From positions 1 through 36,312 of the forward strand of contig JAGHBC010000021.1 of assembly GCA_021161185.1 (NCBI GenBank): a DNA stretch of 36,312 nucleotides. Reading direction: 5' to 3'. Each line of letters starts with the position of its first letter. Position 1 is the stretch's first letter. The translations under genes were made by a program, and so were the position numbers. This stretch comes from Fidelibacterota bacterium. Its GTDB lineage: Bacteria > Fidelibacterota > UBA2242. Shown here in pieces: positions 9,418 through 17,821 of the stretch. The notes beneath the pieces are model-generated. The model was given only the letters and a program-made list of their open reading frames with translations. It was not told the DNA's origin and did not search any database.

Positions 9418-9586
9418 TATAATTGGAATATAATGAAAACATCCTGTCTGGGGGATAACGCTCCGTGTCAATTGACTCTTTATTGTACAGAAAACAACGG
9501 TTTTTATAAAGGTAAATATTGCTTAACTTATCTCGGTTTTTAAAAATTCCAGTTTACAAAGCCATTTGATACAAAAAAGGCAGATT

Positions 9587-10654
9587 ATGGCACGCAATAT
9601 TGTACACATCGTCGGCACGGGCACTGTCGGAGCTCCCTTAATCGGAATTCTGGCAAGCCGGCGTAAAAAATTGGGAATAGAGGAAGTCACTTTCAAACCG
9701 GAAGAGGCGGAAATCCGCAATGTGGCGCTGTTGAAAGGCATGGTTAATCTTGGCGCAAAATTGTGTATATCCGAAGAGAATACTGATGAATTTGCCAGTA
9801 TCGGTTGTAAAATTGATTATACGGCGAGCGAAGCGATTGATCGGGCGGGCGTAATTATTGATTGTTCAGCGCCCGGTTTGGCAACTGAAAACAAGGCGAA
9901 AATATATTCCCGGTATGCCGATTCGGATAAATTATTCATTGCCCAATCAAGAAATCCGGAATTTGGGAAGGATTACGCATTCTGTATTAATGATGATGCT
10001 CTGCAGCGCGATAAAGACAAATTTATCCGGATTGTCTCATGTAATGCGCATAATATCTCAAGTATTATCAAAACAATAGCTATCGAAGACAGAGTCTCAA
10101 ATCTCGAATGGGGGCGTTTCGTTTGTATCCGGCGCGCCAGCGACGTAAGTGAAGCCGAAAATTTTATTCCGTCACCCCAGATTGGTACTCACCAAAACGG
10201 AACTTACGGCACTTATCAGGCGGCTGATGCGGCATCATTATTCCATTCAATCGGTTTTGATCTGGATCTCTTTTCTTCCGCGATGAAAGTCAATTCCCAA
10301 TATCTGCACACCGTGTCTTTCGATATCAAATTAAAATCGGCGACAACCTTGCAAAAAGTGATTAACCGGTTTCAGGCAAATCCATTAATTGCCTTAACTA
10401 ATAAGCTCTTAGCGAGCCAGATTACAGCTTTCGCCAGAGATTTAGGGTACCATGGAAGAATCCTCAATCAGGCGGTAATTGTCGTCCCCGGCTTAAACCT
10501 GCGTAAACAAAACGAGTTGACTGGATTCAGTTTTTCCCTGCAAGACGGGAATTCTCTGTTAAGTTCGATTGCCGCTGCTGTCTGGTACTTTTTTCCACGA
10601 AGTTATAAAGAGAAGCTGATAGAGATGAATGACTTGATTTTCGGTGAAATTTAA
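9587..10654 (+). CDS. Divergent type II (archaeal-like) glyceraldehyde-3-phosphate dehydrogenase homologue
   Basis: Rossmann start IVHIVGTGTVGAPL; VIIDCSAPGLATENKAKIY; RIVSCNAHN with candidate catalytic Cys (codon 10040-10042); VCIRRASD; DGNSLLSSIAA near the C terminus, aligning by eye with archaeal GAPDH DG.P..IGKxN, VVSCNTTGL, RRAADP and QES.VIPENI. ATG 9587 preferred over TTG 9566. Confidence 0.62.
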   Translation: MARNIVHIVGTGTVGAPLIGILASRRKKLGIEEVTFKPEEAEIRNVALLKGMVNLGAKLCISEENTDEFASIGCKIDYTASEAIDRAGVIIDCSAPGLATENKAKIYSRYADSDKLFIAQSRNPEFGKDYAFCINDDALQRDKDKFIRIVSCNAHNISSIIKTIAIEDRVSNLEWGRFVCIRRASDVSEAENFIPSPQIGTHQNGTYGTYQAADAASLFHSIGFDLDLFSSAMKVNSQYLHTVSFDIKLKSATTLQKVINRFQANPLIALTNKLLASQITAFARDLGYHGRILNQAVIVVPGLNLRKQNELTGFSFSLQDGNSLLSSIAAAVWYFFPRSYKEKLIEMNDLIFGEI

Positions 10655-10670
10655 AAAAAGGAAGTCCGGA

Positions 10671-11297
10671 ATGATTATTGACTCAATTGTAACCGGTTCA
10701 TTTGTAGAAAACACCTGGATTTTAAGCGATGACGTCAACAGGCATGCGGTTATCTTCGATCCCGGCGATAATGTTTCCAGCATTGTTGGGAAGATAGACG
10801 AACTAAAACTGACGCCTGTTTTTATTCTTAATACCCATGCCCATCCCGATCATATCGGAGCAGCGGCAGAATTGCAAAAGCGTTACGATTTACCCTTTGC
10901 CCTTCATGAAAAAGAGTTGGATATTTTTAACTCTGCAAAAAACATTGCCCAGTATCTGGGTATCCAAAATTTCCAGCTGCCGGAAGTTACCACACTTTTG
11001 AGTGACGGACAGGTATTGGAAGTGAATAGCATGCACCTACAGGTTTTACATACTCCCGGTCATACGCCGGGAAGTGTTTGCTATATTACCGATAAACATC
11101 TTTTTGCCGGAGATACATTATTCAGAGGAACGGTTGGCAGGACCGATCTCCCGGGCGGTTCCCTGAAACAGCTGAACGAAAGTCTGCTGCGACTGAGCCA
11201 ATTAAACCCGGATACTAAAGTCTATCCCGGGCACGGGGAGGCAACTTCTATCACGGAGGAACTGAAGTCCAACCCTTTCTTGAAAGATTTATTATAA
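10671..11297 (+). CDS. MBL-fold metallo-hydrolase (glyoxalase II-like)
   Basis: NTHAHPDHIGAAAEL (HxHxDH), HTPGHTPGSVCY, FAGDTLFRGTVGRTDLPGG, VYPGHGEATSI. Confidence 0.92.
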   Translation: MIIDSIVTGSFVENTWILSDDVNRHAVIFDPGDNVSSIVGKIDELKLTPVFILNTHAHPDHIGAAAELQKRYDLPFALHEKELDIFNSAKNIAQYLGIQNFQLPEVTTLLSDGQVLEVNSMHLQVLHTPGHTPGSVCYITDKHLFAGDTLFRGTVGRTDLPGGSLKQLNESLLRLSQLNPDTKVYPGHGEATSITEELKSNPFLKDLL

Positions 11298-11314
11298 CGC
11301 CTAAAAATATTCTT

Positions 11315-12712
11315 ATGAACCAGGGCGACCGTAATTTATATCAGCAATTCCACTCATTTATTCGGCAAAAGCAGCTGCTTGAGCAAGTCGATTATATCAT
11401 TTTGGGCGTTTCCGGTGGTGTGGATTCTATGGTATTGCTGCACCTGTTCTTGCAATATAGGCAGCAACATAAAATAGATATTCTGGCAGCCCACTTAAAT
11501 CACTCCCTGCGCGGTCAAAAAGCGGATAAAGATGAATCTCTGGTAAAGGCATATTGTCAGTCGATCAATTGTGCTTATACCTCCAGAAAGGTTAATGTTC
11601 GCGCTTATGCTAAAAAAAATAATTTATCGCTTGAAATGGCGGGGCGTGAGTTGCGATATAATTTTTTTGAGGAGCTTGCCAGGGAAAATCCCCGGTCTTT
11701 GATTGCCACGGCTCATACGAAGGACGATCAGGTCGAGACGATTCTATACAGAATCATCAGGGGCGCCGGCGTCAAGGGACTCGCAGGCATTCAATTAAAG
11801 CGTGGAAACATCATCCGTCCTCTTCTGTTCGCGTCCAAAGAGCAATTATATGAATATGCCGCTCAACATCAGATTCCTTTTAGTGAAGATCACACCAATC
11901 GGGATGAGAAGATCCAGAGAAATTTTATCAGACAAAGCCTGATTCCGTCGATTAAAGCGAACTTAAATCCCTCTTTTGATACCGCCGTTTTACGTTTATC
12001 GACCATCTCCGAAGACGTCACCAAATTCATCCATAATGCCGGAACAGAAGCTTTAGACGATTGTTTTGTGTATTCAAATTCAATAGAAATTGCTCTTGAT
12101 ATTTCTCGTCTAAAAAAGTATTTTACAACGGTTAAAATAGAGGTCGTCCGGGAGTGTTTCAATCGCTTAAATTATCCATATCCGGCAGTTGATTACAATA
12201 TGCTGACCAGAATCGTACAAATCGCCGAAGAGGGAACCACGGGTAAACGCCTGAGAATTGCAGCTAATTTACAGGCTTATGTTGATCGCGGTAATTTGAT
12301 TTTTGAGTATGATAAAAATCCTCATTGGCAGGCGCTGCAAATTGTTCCGGGAATGGAATATAAAACCGATTATTTTCGTTTTGCTTCGGAAATCGTCAAA
12401 GATCGGGATTACTCAGAGGGCATTGAACAACGCACTATTGAATACCTTGATCTTGATAAGTTAGGTGAAAATTTAGTCTTGCGCCCGTGGGAAAAATCCG
12501 ATCGAATCAAACCCCTGAACGCTCCTTATACAAAAAAAGTAAGTGATATCTTCATCGATCAGAAGATACCGCTGAATAAGAAAAAACGGATACCGATACT
12601 CGAATCCGACGGCAAAATTGTCTGGGTCTGTGGTTTGAAACTTTCTGATGAATTTAAGCTCAAACCAATGACTCGGCGAACATTAAAAGTTTATTATGAG
12701 GAATTGTTATAA
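11315..12712 (+). CDS. tilS: tRNA(Ile)-lysidine synthetase
   Basis: PP-loop VSGGVDSMVLLHLF; HLNHSLRG; ATAHTKDDQVETILYRIIRGAGVKGLAGI; C-terminal TilS domain. Confidence 0.95.
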   Translation: MNQGDRNLYQQFHSFIRQKQLLEQVDYIILGVSGGVDSMVLLHLFLQYRQQHKIDILAAHLNHSLRGQKADKDESLVKAYCQSINCAYTSRKVNVRAYAKKNNLSLEMAGRELRYNFFEELARENPRSLIATAHTKDDQVETILYRIIRGAGVKGLAGIQLKRGNIIRPLLFASKEQLYEYAAQHQIPFSEDHTNRDEKIQRNFIRQSLIPSIKANLNPSFDTAVLRLSTISEDVTKFIHNAGTEALDDCFVYSNSIEIALDISRLKKYFTTVKIEVVRECFNRLNYPYPAVDYNMLTRIVQIAEEGTTGKRLRIAANLQAYVDRGNLIFEYDKNPHWQALQIVPGMEYKTDYFRFASEIVKDRDYSEGIEQRTIEYLDLDKLGENLVLRPWEKSDRIKPLNAPYTKKVSDIFIDQKIPLNKKKRIPILESDGKIVWVCGLKLSDEFKLKPMTRRTLKVYYEELL

Positions 12713-13284
12713 TGAAAAAGACTCTTGTACTGGATAATAATTTTGGAAAATTTAGCGGATTAACGCTCCACGAGCTGCTTTCTTACGAAACTATCCAGAA
12801 TCGCATTCGTGAAATGGCGGAATCTATTTCCAGAGATTACAAAGATTCCGTTCCGATCATGATCGGCGTGTTAAACGGTAGTTTTATATTTTTTGCCGAT
12901 TTAATTAGAGAAATGTCGATTTACGCCGAAGTTGATTTTATCAAGATTTCCAGCTATGCCAATGAAACCATGACCAGTGGAACCGTGCGGCTCTTAAAAG
13001 ATATAAGTTGTGATATTACCGGTCGGGATGTTATCATAATCGAGGACATTATCGATTCCGGTCTATCCATTAATTTTCTCAAGAAGCGTCTTGAAGGCAG
13101 TGAAACCAAATCCGTACGATTTGCTTCATTATTAATTAAAGAGTATACGAAGCTGGACTTTGACATTGATTATGTCGGATTTACAATCCCCGATAAATAT
13201 GTTGTCGGGTATGGTCTCGATCTGGCGCAAAAAATGCGAAGTCTGAAATCAATCTACTATTTAAACCAGGATGGAAATAAATGA
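12712..13284 (+). CDS. hpt: Hypoxanthine phosphoribosyltransferase
   Basis: PRPP motif [34 protein letters not shown]-terminal [16 protein letters not shown]. Confidence 0.94.
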   Translation: MKKTLVLDNNFGKFSGLTLHELLSYETIQNRIREMAESISRDYKDSVPIMIGVLNGSFIFFADLIREMSIYAEVDFIKISSYANETMTSGTVRLLKDISCDITGRDVIIIEDIIDSGLSINFLKKRLEGSETKSVRFASLLIKEYTKLDFDIDYVGFTIPDKYVVGYGLDLAQKMRSLKSIYYLNQDGNK

Positions 13285-15383
13285 CACTAACAAGCAATCA
13301 TTTGCAATCGGAATTGCCCAAAGATGGCGGTAAGAAAAAACCAATGATTCCGCCCAAAGGGAAACAATCACCAAAAAATAAACCAAAAGACAGTAACGAT
13401 GAATTTAAATGGAAGAAAGCCTCTAAAACTTCCCTAATGTGGATCGTCATTATTATCAGTTCCATTTTTCTCATTCAGATTCTGGGCAGCGGCTCAAAAG
13501 AAGAGGTTGTTATTACCTTTTCGCAGTATAAGGATCTGCTTGCCAATGAAATGATTTCCGAAGCAACAATCATTGAGCGAGAATTTCATGGTGTGTTAAA
13601 GGAAAAAACAACATTAATTATTGGTAACCGTCCCATTGAAGTTAAAAAAATCTATCTGATTCTGCCTCCCAATATCGGACCGGAAATGCTGGAAGAGTGG
13701 GATCGTTATAATCTGAAATACAATTTCAAAGAAAAAACCGTTAAATGGACAGACTATTTGGTTAATCTTTTACCGTGGCTTCTGTTTATCGGTATCTGGT
13801 TATTTTTCATGCGGCGCATGCAGGGGCAAAATAACAAGGGTATCTTTGGCTTTGGCAAAAGTAAAGCCCGGCTCTGGACGTCGGATCGACCAAAAGTAAC
13901 TTTTAATGACGTCGCCGGATGTGTCGAAGCCAAAGAGGAGTTGGAAGAAATCATCGAATTTCTCAAATCGCCGGGCAAATTTTCCAGGTTAGGCGGCAAA
14001 ATTCCCAAAGGCGCTTTGCTTTTAGGTCCTCCCGGAACCGGAAAAACGCTCCTGGCAAAAGCCGTTGCCGGTGAAGCAGGCGTACCTTTTTACAGTATCA
14101 GCGGTGCTGATTTTGTTGAAATGTTTGTTGGTGTCGGTGCTTCGCGGGTACGTGATTTATTCGAGCAGGGCAAAAAGAGCGCACCATGTATTATTTTTAT
14201 TGATGAAATCGATGCTGTCGGTCGGCATCGCGGTGCCGGTCTCGGCGGTGGACATGACGAACGCGAACAGACTCTAAACCAGCTTCTCGTTGAAATGGAC
14301 GGATTCGATGAAAATACAAACGTTATTATTATCGCGGCAACAAACCGGCCCGATGTGCTCGATACGGCATTATTACGTCCGGGCCGTTTTGACCGGCAGA
14401 TCGTTGTGGATGTACCCGATGTAAGAGGACGCGAAGGCATTTTGAAGGTTCATACGAAGAATATTCCCCTGGCAAAAGATATTAAATTATCCATAATTGC
14501 GAGAGGTACACCCGGTTTAGTCGGCGCCGATCTGGCAAATTTGGTTAATGAAGCGGCGCTTCTGGCTGCCCGCAAAAACAAAAAAGCCGTAGATATGTTG
14601 GATTTTGAAGAAGCCAAAGACAAAATCATGATGGGAGTTGAGCGCAAGAGTCTGCAGATCTCCGAGAAAGAACGTAATTTGACTGCCTATCACGAATCCG
14701 GTCATGTTCTCGTTGCCATGAATATTCCTGAAGCCGATCCGATTCACAAGGTGACTATCGTACCGCGGGGCCGGGCATTGGGAATTACCCATCAGCTGCC
14801 GATGGATGAAAGACACAATTATTCCCGGTCCTATATAACCGCCAGACTAAGCATCTTACTCGGTGGGCGGGCTGCGGAAAAAATCATTTTTAACGAATTA
14901 ACTACCGGCGCCGGGAATGACATTGAACGTGCTACCGAATTAGCGCGAAAAATGGTTTGTGAGTGGGGTATGAGCGATCGCCTGGGACCGCTGACTTTTG
15001 GCAAGCAAAATGAGGAAATATTCCTTGGCAGAGAGATTTCAAAACATCGGGATTTCAGCGAAGATACGGCAAAAATTATTGATCAGGAGGTTCATAAAAT
15101 TGTCGAAGACGCCGAGGAAGTTGCCGCAAAAATACTTAAAGATAAATTGGACGCCCTCAAGCTGTTAGCCGAATCTCTGTTAGAGTATGAAGTGATAGAC
15201 GGGGAAGACATTAAACGGCTCTTAAATGGAGGAAAAATTCATAAGCCTGTTAAAAAAATCAAAACCCGGAAACCACGCTCTAAATCAGCAAAAACGGAAT
15301 TGAAACGGGCGCGCCCGAAACCGCGTATTACTCAATCTAAAAAAGGAGTAAAAGACTCTGCTGAGACAGCTAAAAGTAAATGA
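13281..15383 (+). CDS. ftsH: ATP-dependent zinc metalloprotease FtsH
   Basis: Walker [44 protein letters not shown], zinc motif HESGH, TM segments near the N terminus. Confidence 0.97.
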   Translation: MTLTSNHLQSELPKDGGKKKPMIPPKGKQSPKNKPKDSNDEFKWKKASKTSLMWIVIIISSIFLIQILGSGSKEEVVITFSQYKDLLANEMISEATIIEREFHGVLKEKTTLIIGNRPIEVKKIYLILPPNIGPEMLEEWDRYNLKYNFKEKTVKWTDYLVNLLPWLLFIGIWLFFMRRMQGQNNKGIFGFGKSKARLWTSDRPKVTFNDVAGCVEAKEELEEIIEFLKSPGKFSRLGGKIPKGALLLGPPGTGKTLLAKAVAGEAGVPFYSISGADFVEMFVGVGASRVRDLFEQGKKSAPCIIFIDEIDAVGRHRGAGLGGGHDEREQTLNQLLVEMDGFDENTNVIIIAATNRPDVLDTALLRPGRFDRQIVVDVPDVRGREGILKVHTKNIPLAKDIKLSIIARGTPGLVGADLANLVNEAALLAARKNKKAVDMLDFEEAKDKIMMGVERKSLQISEKERNLTAYHESGHVLVAMNIPEADPIHKVTIVPRGRALGITHQLPMDERHNYSRSYITARLSILLGGRAAEKIIFNELTTGAGNDIERATELARKMVCEWGMSDRLGPLTFGKQNEEIFLGREISKHRDFSEDTAKIIDQEVHKIVEDAEEVAAKILKDKLDALKLLAESLLEYEVIDGEDIKRLLNGGKIHKPVKKIKTRKPRSKSAKTELKRARPKPRITQSKKGVKDSAETAKSK

Positions 15384-15405
15384 TATCCCCCATTATATTG
15401 AGGAG

Positions 15406-16554
15406 ATGAAAACCTTGCCGGTGGATCCAGGGGGAATTGCGGCTATGGCTCCAAAAGGGGAATTCTTCATTCTTAAAACCGATCCGATCTCCTGTCCGGC
15501 TGCTAATATATTAAAACAGCAGATGCTGTCGGTTGGCGGGGAATGTGCCGTTAGCCGGGAAGCCACGACCTGCAATGTGGATAAAGCGCCCGCTATACTG
15601 TCCGGCACGAAGAAACAATTTGACAGGCTTATTAATAGTTTGAAATACCAGGATTTTGGATTAGATCGTTTACAGGCGGAATTAAGCGATTTCTTTGAGG
15701 ATAACTCCCGGCAGATTTACAATGTTAAAATTGGCAATTCGGTATTCGATACCCGAAAAAGAACCTATGTCATGGGAATCCTTAACGTGACTCCCGATTC
15801 GTTTTCGGATGGTGGTAAATATTTCGATGAAGATAAAGCCCTGAAAGCGGCTATGACAATGGAGCGGGAGGGAGCCGATATTATCGACATCGGAGGCGAA
15901 TCGACTCGTCCCGGCGCCGAATCAGTAGATATCCAAACCGAATCAGACCGGGTTATCCCTGTTATTAAAGCTATCCGGAAATATTCAGATATTCCGATTT
16001 CCGTAGATACATACAAGTCCGTAGTAGCGGAGGAAGCTCTGCAAAATGGCGCCAATATCGTCAATGATATCAGTGGCTTGACCTATGATCCGGAAATGAT
16101 TCCGATCATTAAAAAATATAATGCTACCGTCGTAATAATGCATATTAAGGGTACGCCCCGCAATATGCAGAATAATCCGGTTTACACTAATCTTATTGAT
16201 GAAATCATGCAGTATCTGTTTTCATCGGTTCAAAGGGCTATTGACGCCGGAATTTCCAGAAATCAAATAATAATTGATCCCGGATTTGGTTTTGGGAAAA
16301 CTTTTCAAGATAATTATACGTTATTAAGATATCTCGGTGAATTCCAATCCCTGGGACAACCAATTCTCGTCGGGCTTTCCCGAAAATCTTTTATTGGTAA
16401 GCGACTTGATCTGCCGGTGGATCAACGATTGGAAGGCAGTCTGGCATGTATGACCAGCGCTATAATGAATGGCGCCGGGTTTGTCAGAGTTCACGATGTT
16501 AGAGAGTCGGTTCGTGCCGTGAAGGTCGTGGATTCAATAATAGGGAAAAATTAA
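15406..16554 (+). CDS. folP: Dihydropteroate synthase
   Basis: MGILNVTPDSFSDGGKYF, GADIIDIGGESTRPGAESV, IIIDPGFGFGKTFQDNY, VGLSRKSFIG; the N-terminal VDPGGIAAMAPKGEFFILK..AANILKQQML extension is typical of one DHPS subgroup. The true start may lie upstream (see findings). Confidence 0.95.
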   Translation: MKTLPVDPGGIAAMAPKGEFFILKTDPISCPAANILKQQMLSVGGECAVSREATTCNVDKAPAILSGTKKQFDRLINSLKYQDFGLDRLQAELSDFFEDNSRQIYNVKIGNSVFDTRKRTYVMGILNVTPDSFSDGGKYFDEDKALKAAMTMEREGADIIDIGGESTRPGAESVDIQTESDRVIPVIKAIRKYSDIPISVDTYKSVVAEEALQNGANIVNDISGLTYDPEMIPIIKKYNATVVIMHIKGTPRNMQNNPVYTNLIDEIMQYLFSSVQRAIDAGISRNQIIIDPGFGFGKTFQDNYTLLRYLGEFQSLGQPILVGLSRKSFIGKRLDLPVDQRLEGSLACMTSAIMNGAGFVRVHDVRESVRAVKVVDSIIGKN

Positions 16555-16555
16555 C

Positions 16556-17332
16556 ATGCCCCTATTTACAATAAAATTTATTACGGTAACAATATGGGAT
16601 GTTCTCGATATTCTGATTGTTTACTGGATTTTTTTGAAGCTTTACCAATTTTTCAAAGGTTCCCGCGCTTCACAAATGATATTTGGACTGGCGATTATCT
16701 TATTATTATCCTTTCTGGCCCATATCTTCAATTTACAGAGTCTGTCATGGATCATGGGGCAATTACAGACAGTGTGGGTCATTGCATTTGTCATTGTTTT
16801 TCAGCCGGAATTGCGCCGGATTCTGATCATGATTGGTCAGAACCGTTTTTTGAGACGGTTTATAAGTGAACCGAAATCAAAAACAATCGAAGCCATTATC
16901 GAAGCTTCGTTGGAATTGGTCCGCCGGAAATGGGGCGGTTTATTTGTTCTTGGGCGGGAAATTCGCTTGAAATCTATTCGTGAGAATGCCATTACTATAA
17001 ACGCCGAGGTATCTTCCAGTCTGCTAATTTCAATATTTAACCCCGGCAGTCCGCTCCACGATGGGGCAGTGATTATTCAAAATGATATTGTCGAAGCAGC
17101 CGGAGCTATTTTACCGCTTTCGGATAATCCGGATCTGGATCCCCTCTTGGGCACTCGCCATAGAGCCGCACTGGGATTGTCGGAGGAAACCGACGCCGTT
17201 ATAGTTATCATCTCGGAAGAGACTCAGAAAATTGCCGTTGCCTACCAGGGAATATTTTATCGCAGCGTTGATGAAGACATGCTGCGGGGCCTTCTGAATA
17301 AATTATTCTTCACCGGGAATGGAAAACGGTAA
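16556..17332 (+). CDS. cdaA: Diadenylate cyclase (c-di-AMP synthase)
   Basis: DAC-domain motifs FNPGSPLHDGAVII (DGA) and LGTRHRAALGLSEETDAVIVIISEETQ (RHR); N-terminal TM helices. Confidence 0.95.
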   Translation: MPLFTIKFITVTIWDVLDILIVYWIFLKLYQFFKGSRASQMIFGLAIILLLSFLAHIFNLQSLSWIMGQLQTVWVIAFVIVFQPELRRILIMIGQNRFLRRFISEPKSKTIEAIIEASLELVRRKWGGLFVLGREIRLKSIRENAITINAEVSSSLLISIFNPGSPLHDGAVIIQNDIVEAAGAILPLSDNPDLDPLLGTRHRAALGLSEETDAVIVIISEETQKIAVAYQGIFYRSVDEDMLRGLLNKLFFTGNGKR

Positions 17333-17408
17333 ATCCGGGGCTGGAGAATAAACCGGAATAAAAATAGACCACAAAGACGCCAAGGCGCAAAGAAGCGGGA
17401 AAGGTTAA

Positions 17409-17526
17409 CCACCCAATTCATTGGTGGATACAGGATACGTGCCGCTTTCCCGAATTCATTCGGGTAACTTACCGACTAAAGTCGGAAACACGGTGGGCAG
17501 CCTTCATCCCTCGGTTAAAACCGGGG
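17409..17526. repeat. Second intergenic island of micro-palindromes
   Basis: CCACCCAATTCATTGGTGG (17409-17427), CCCGAATTCATTCGGGT (17449-17465, exact match to 9359-9375), CCGACTAAAGTCGG (17472-17485), CCCTCGGTTAAAACCGGGG (from 17508). Confidence 0.75.
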
Positions 17527-17561
17527 GTTAATCTTTTTTCCCACTCGTAATCGTATTGCGG

Positions 17562-17648
17562 GGTCTAAGGACCTGACGAAACTATAAACAAACTAATTTT
17601 CAGGGAGCGGAGCGAGCCAAATTGGTTTTAATCACCGGGACTTAGACC
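17562..17648. repeat. MITE-like imperfect palindrome or structured intergenic element
   Basis: Outer arms GGTCTAAG (17562-17569)/CTTAGACC (17641-17648); inner arms AACTAATTT/AAATTGGTT (one G-U pair) around GGGAGCGGAGCGAGCC. Confidence 0.45.
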
Positions 17649-17821
17649 TTCAAAAAGATGATAGGCATAACGTGGCAAGAAGAAAAAGGAAGCGAAAAAA
17701 AATATAGACATATTTTTCAGGTGTGTTAAATTAATCATGGCAATTATGAAGAACTTTTTATCAGGGAGACACACAGAATACATGTTTTTGTTATACCTGA
17801 CAGGTATTGAGGGAGACATTC

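Noticed and set aside
9319-9543. 74-aa ORF in the micro-palindrome island
   Set aside because: Overlaps several hairpins, no SD or domain; more likely chance.
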